Source: Pseudomonadota bacterium
GTDB lineage: Bacteria; Pseudomonadota; Alphaproteobacteria; Dongiales; Dongiaceae
Length of the DNA: 64,000 bases
Assembly (NCBI GenBank): GCA_016183985.1
Contig: JACPDN010000006.1
Coordinates: 186,001 to 250,000 of the forward strand
Direction: 5' to 3'
The notes under the pieces are model-generated. The model searched no databases. It saw nothing but the letters and a program-made list of their open reading frames with translations, and was not told the DNA's origin. Position numbers and translations under genes: made by a program. Within the stretch, counting starts at the first letter, position 1; every line of letters begins with the position of its first letter. Positions 61,662 to 64,000 of the stretch are shown here, piece by piece.

Positions 61662-62476
61662 CTTGGCTGCTCCCCTGTTTGCCAGAGCTCGTGAAAGTGA
61701 TGGACCGGCCCATGGCCATGGCCGACGGATAGCCTGTTGCTGGCCGTGATCGCACCTGTCAGATAGTGCTTGGCCGCCGCGACGGCAGTTCTCATATCCA
61801 GTTGCCGTGGCAGCAACGCCGTAATCGCTGCTGACAAGGTACAGCCGGTTCCGTGCGTATTGCGGGTCTCGATACGAGCTGCATCGAAACGATGTCGGCC
61901 GGCACCAACGGCCAGGAGATCGGGGCTCTCATCCCCGACAAGATGCCCGCCCTTCAGAAGCAACGCCGTGCCGAAGCGGGCAAGCCAAAGATCTCCAAGT
62001 CGCCCCATGCTTTCCCAATCCCGCGGCTCTGGTTCTTCGAGCAGTGCCGCCGCTTCCGGCAGATTGGGGGTCGTGAGGTTTGCCATGGGTAGAAGGTCGT
62101 CGCGCAAGCTTTGAACAGCAGCGGCGTCAAGCAGATGGTGGCCGCTCTTGGCGACCATGACGGGATCCAGAACGATCCACCGAGGCCGCCAGCGTTGCAA
62201 CGACTGCGCAACACGCCTGATGATCGCGGCATTTGCAAGCATGCCGATTTTCACCGCATCGATACGCAGATCTTCGAAGACAGTGTCAATTTGCTGACCG
62301 ACAAAGTCCGGCGCTATAACCTCCACACCGACCACGCCGCGCGTGTTCTGGGCGGTAAGAGCCGTCAGCGCGGCACAACCATATGCACCCAGCGCCGAGA
62401 AGGTCTTCAGATCGGCTTGAATGCCGGCGCCGCCGCTGGGATCACTGCCGGCAATCGTGAGAACATTCGCAATCAT
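61658..62476 (-). CDS. thiD: Hydroxymethylpyrimidine (phosphate) kinase
   Basis: The 272-residue kinase phosphorylates HMP and HMP-P with ATP. Ribokinase-fold motifs are AGSDPSGGAGIQADLKTFSA, DPVMVAKSGHHLL and the anion-hole THGTGCTLSAAI with the catalytic GTGC context. It starts inside the thiE stop overlap and ends in the tenA start overlap. It joins the salvage operon to the de novo pathway. Confidence 0.96.
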   Translation of the reverse strand: MIANVLTIAGSDPSGGAGIQADLKTFSALGAYGCAALTALTAQNTRGVVGVEVIAPDFVGQQIDTVFEDLRIDAVKIGMLANAAIIRRVAQSLQRWRPRWIVLDPVMVAKSGHHLLDAAAVQSLRDDLLPMANLTTPNLPEAAALLEEPEPRDWESMGRLGDLWLARFGTALLLKGGHLVGDESPDLLAVGAGRHRFDAARIETRNTHGTGCTLSAAITALLPRQLDMRTAVAAAKHYLTGAITASNRLSVGHGHGPVHHFHELWQTGEQPR

Positions 62477-63108
62477 TGCCTCGCCTCCATCACCTTGCGC
62501 TTGAGCGATGCCGCGGCGCCGCGTGGGTCATCGGCACAGCAGATCGCCGAAACGATGGCGATGCCGTCAGCGCCGGCCGAAATGACATTGGCAGCGTTGC
62601 TTTCCTTGATTCCACCAATGGCCACGACAGGGCACCGGATCTGTCGCCTGATCGCGCTGAAGCCGCTCAGTCCAAGTGCCGGCGCGGCGTCGGGTTTGGA
62701 TTGGGTTGGAAAGACCGGCCCCAGGCCCACGTAGTCGATGAAAGCCAAGTCTCGATCGGAGAAATCTTCCGCACAGGTTACGGAGAGGCCGATGATCTTG
62801 TCCTTGCCAAGCAATTGCCGGGCAAATGGTGCCGGCATATCGGTCTGGCCGACATGAACGCCATCCGCCCCAGAAGCGAGCGCGATGTCGACATGGTCGT
62901 TGATGACGAGCGGAATGCCGACATCACGCGTCAACGCGCGCAACACCAAGGCGTCGGCGAGGAGTTGCCGCAGATTGGCGCGCGTACCGCGCAACTGCAC
63001 CATACTGGCGCCGCCAGCCAGTGCGGCCGCGACGATCGCCTCGATCCCAGGCCGACGGCAGAATTCCTGATCGGCGACCAGATAGAGCGACAGATCGAAG
63101 GGGATCAT
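62473..63108 (-). CDS. thiE: Thiamine-phosphate synthase
   Basis: The 211-residue TIM-barrel enzyme couples HMP-PP with HET-P to give thiamine phosphate. Typical segments are MVQLRGTRANLRQLLADA, VINDHVDIALASGADGVHVGQTDM (in parts: LVINDHVDIALA, GADGVHVGQTD) and YVGLGPVFPTQSKPDA, with the late VVAIGGIKESNAANVISAGA in parts. Four-base start/stop overlaps on both sides show tight coupling. Confidence 0.95.
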   Translation of the reverse strand: MIPFDLSLYLVADQEFCRRPGIEAIVAAALAGGASMVQLRGTRANLRQLLADALVLRALTRDVGIPLVINDHVDIALASGADGVHVGQTDMPAPFARQLLGKDKIIGLSVTCAEDFSDRDLAFIDYVGLGPVFPTQSKPDAAPALGLSGFSAIRRQIRCPVVAIGGIKESNAANVISAGADGIAIVSAICCADDPRGAAASLKRKVMEARQ

Positions 63109-63908
63109 AACACGCGCATCCCCCGGGCCAGGTCCACCGCTTCGATCCGATAGAGGGCATCGAGGAAAGCGATCTGAAAAGATCCGGGCACAGGCGCCGT
63201 GGCAAAGGCAGCCTCACCGGCGACACCCATGGTGACCATCGCCTCGGCAGCCGCGATGAACGGATCATCATTCACCGCGAGATAGGCACCGCCGATGGCG
63301 CTGGCGGTGCAACCCATGCCCGTAACACGCGCCATCAATGGGTGGCCATTGGCAATGCCCAAAAGGCGCGTTCCGTCCGTCACGTAATCGACGGCGCCAC
63401 TGACGACGATGACGGCACCGATATTGCGCGCTAGTTGTTGAGCCGCCTCGATCGCCTGGTCGGAAGAAAGCGTGCTGTCGACACCCTTTCCGCCCGCAGC
63501 TTGGCCGGCAAGTGCCGCGATTTCGGAAGCATTGCCGCGAATGATGGTGGGGCGATTGGCGAGCAGATCGGCGGCAAGGCGCGTGCGATAGCCGAGGGCG
63601 CCGACAGCAACGGGGTCAAGCAACCATGGACGCTTTTCTCGCCGAGCGCGTTCCGTCGCAAGACGCATCGCCGCGGCCCAATCCGGCGACAATGTACCAA
63701 GATTGACGACGAGCGCGCTGGCGATGCCGGCAAGTTCCGCCGCCTCTTCGGTATTTTCGACCATTGCCGGCGAGGCACCGATCGCCAGCAACGCATTGGC
63801 CGTCACGTTGGCGACGACGATATTGGTCATATTGTGAATGAGTGGCGCCGAATTTCGGATGGCCGACAGAGCAGCGGCAAAATCGGCTTCGACAGGTGCA
63901 AGCGACAT
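63105..63908 (-). CDS. thiM: Hydroxyethylthiazole kinase
   Basis: The 267-residue kinase phosphorylates the thiazole moiety for thiamine salvage. Motifs include NSAPLIHNMTNIVVANVTANA, EEAAELAGIASALVVNLGTL in parts, and GMGCTASAIGGAYLAV with the conserved Cys. The start at 63908 (MSLAPVEADF) has GGGAGAG upstream; the longer frame to 63956 runs through the regulatory hairpin. It is the first gene of the operon, downstream of a riboswitch-like leader. Confidence 0.95.
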   Translation of the reverse strand: MSLAPVEADFAAALSAIRNSAPLIHNMTNIVVANVTANALLAIGASPAMVENTEEAAELAGIASALVVNLGTLSPDWAAAMRLATERARREKRPWLLDPVAVGALGYRTRLAADLLANRPTIIRGNASEIAALAGQAAGGKGVDSTLSSDQAIEAAQQLARNIGAVIVVSGAVDYVTDGTRLLGIANGHPLMARVTGMGCTASAIGGAYLAVNDDPFIAAAEAMVTMGVAGEAAFATAPVPGSFQIAFLDALYRIEAVDLARGMRVL

Positions 63909-63916
63909 CAAAGGCT

Positions 63917-64000
63917 CTCCCTTCCAAAAACCGAAGGGAGCAACACCAGCAGACAAGAAGACGCGAAAAGCCGCTTGCCGGGCGGTGCAACGATCCCTTC
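63917..64000 (-). promoter_or_regulatory. Expression platform of a probable TPP riboswitch (aptamer beyond right edge)
   Basis: On the minus strand the leader starts GAAGGGA (64000-63994), like the 3' end of a TPP aptamer. A hairpin then pairs CTCCCTTC (63940-63933) with GAAGGGAG (63924-63917), hiding the thiM ribosome-binding site. GAAGGGA at the edge is complementary to the TCCCTTC arm, so it could act as the anti-sequestering strand when TPP is absent. Only the tail is in the window, so the aptamer is inferred. Confidence 0.6.

Overview
The window reads as chromosomal DNA of a GC-rich alphaproteobacterium, most likely in Rhodospirillales (inference). Supporting signs are the NuoA type, the SecD/SecF/YajC order followed by a DUF498 (NDUFAF3-like) gene, an NDUFAF6-like squalene/phytoene-synthase homologue, a psd-pssA pair, a SigF/NrsF-bufferin module, a dimeric eukaryote-like NADP isocitrate dehydrogenase, and alphaproteobacterial palindromic repeats. 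No prophage, insertion sequence, CRISPR array or conjugative element was seen.

Layout, left to right. 1-630: start of nuoA at the window edge and tRNA-Asp. 0.97-6.5 kb: RND efflux pair, a cupin dioxygenase-like gene and an EamA permease. 6.6-17.5 kb: a histidine-utilisation region in two blocks, hutU-hutI-hutD-hutG and divergent hutF/hutC. Between the blocks lie a DUF2946-like/PepSY membrane pair, a PAS protein and a tandem duplicated methyltransferase. Both blocks carry a near-identical HutC-type operator. No histidase (hutH) is present. 17.5-22.8 kb: a third methyltransferase, a CRP-type site in front of a candidate small RNA, an OmpA-like protein with inverted domain order, tRNA-Thr, a periplasmic binding protein, bioY, an HPP-CBS membrane protein and tRNA-Lys. 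22.9-36.9 kb: gyrA-coaD, a DUF1127-like gene divergent from a LysR gene, a dehydrogenase-like gene flanked by two repeat copies, tex, a cupin, rnr, an S41 protease and a Nudix hydrolase. 37-45.6 kb: rpmG, a BKACE enzyme, the NDUFAF6-like gene, a PuuD-like membrane protein, sodB, DUF498, secF-secD-yajC and a lytic transglycosylase. 45.6-49.6 kb: TSUP, LysR, EamA and MFS genes.

49.6-54.2 kb holds the most coherent stress module. A bufferin-type operon (bufA-bufB-bufC-doxX) is divergent from an ECF sigma factor and its NrsF-type membrane anti-sigma factor. NrsF keeps two cysteines at nearly the Caulobacter positions, and GTAAC-type promoters face both ways. A CRP/FNR-family regulator follows. 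54.2-58.1 kb has phospholipid synthesis (psd, pssA, a second CDP-alcohol transferase), an unknown gene and a LysM protein. 58.4-61 kb has a LOG-family gene, icd and a secreted cyclophilin. 61-64 kb is the thiamine salvage operon thiM-thiE-thiD-tenA, with what looks like the tail of a TPP riboswitch cut by the right edge.

The least explained observations are a CRP-site/two-hairpin RNA candidate at 18.37-18.51 kb and a 27-nt near-identical direct repeat. The repeat would let the DUF1127-like mRNA pair with the start of the neighbouring lysR mRNA. Functions come from reading the translations and from family knowledge; no database search was run.
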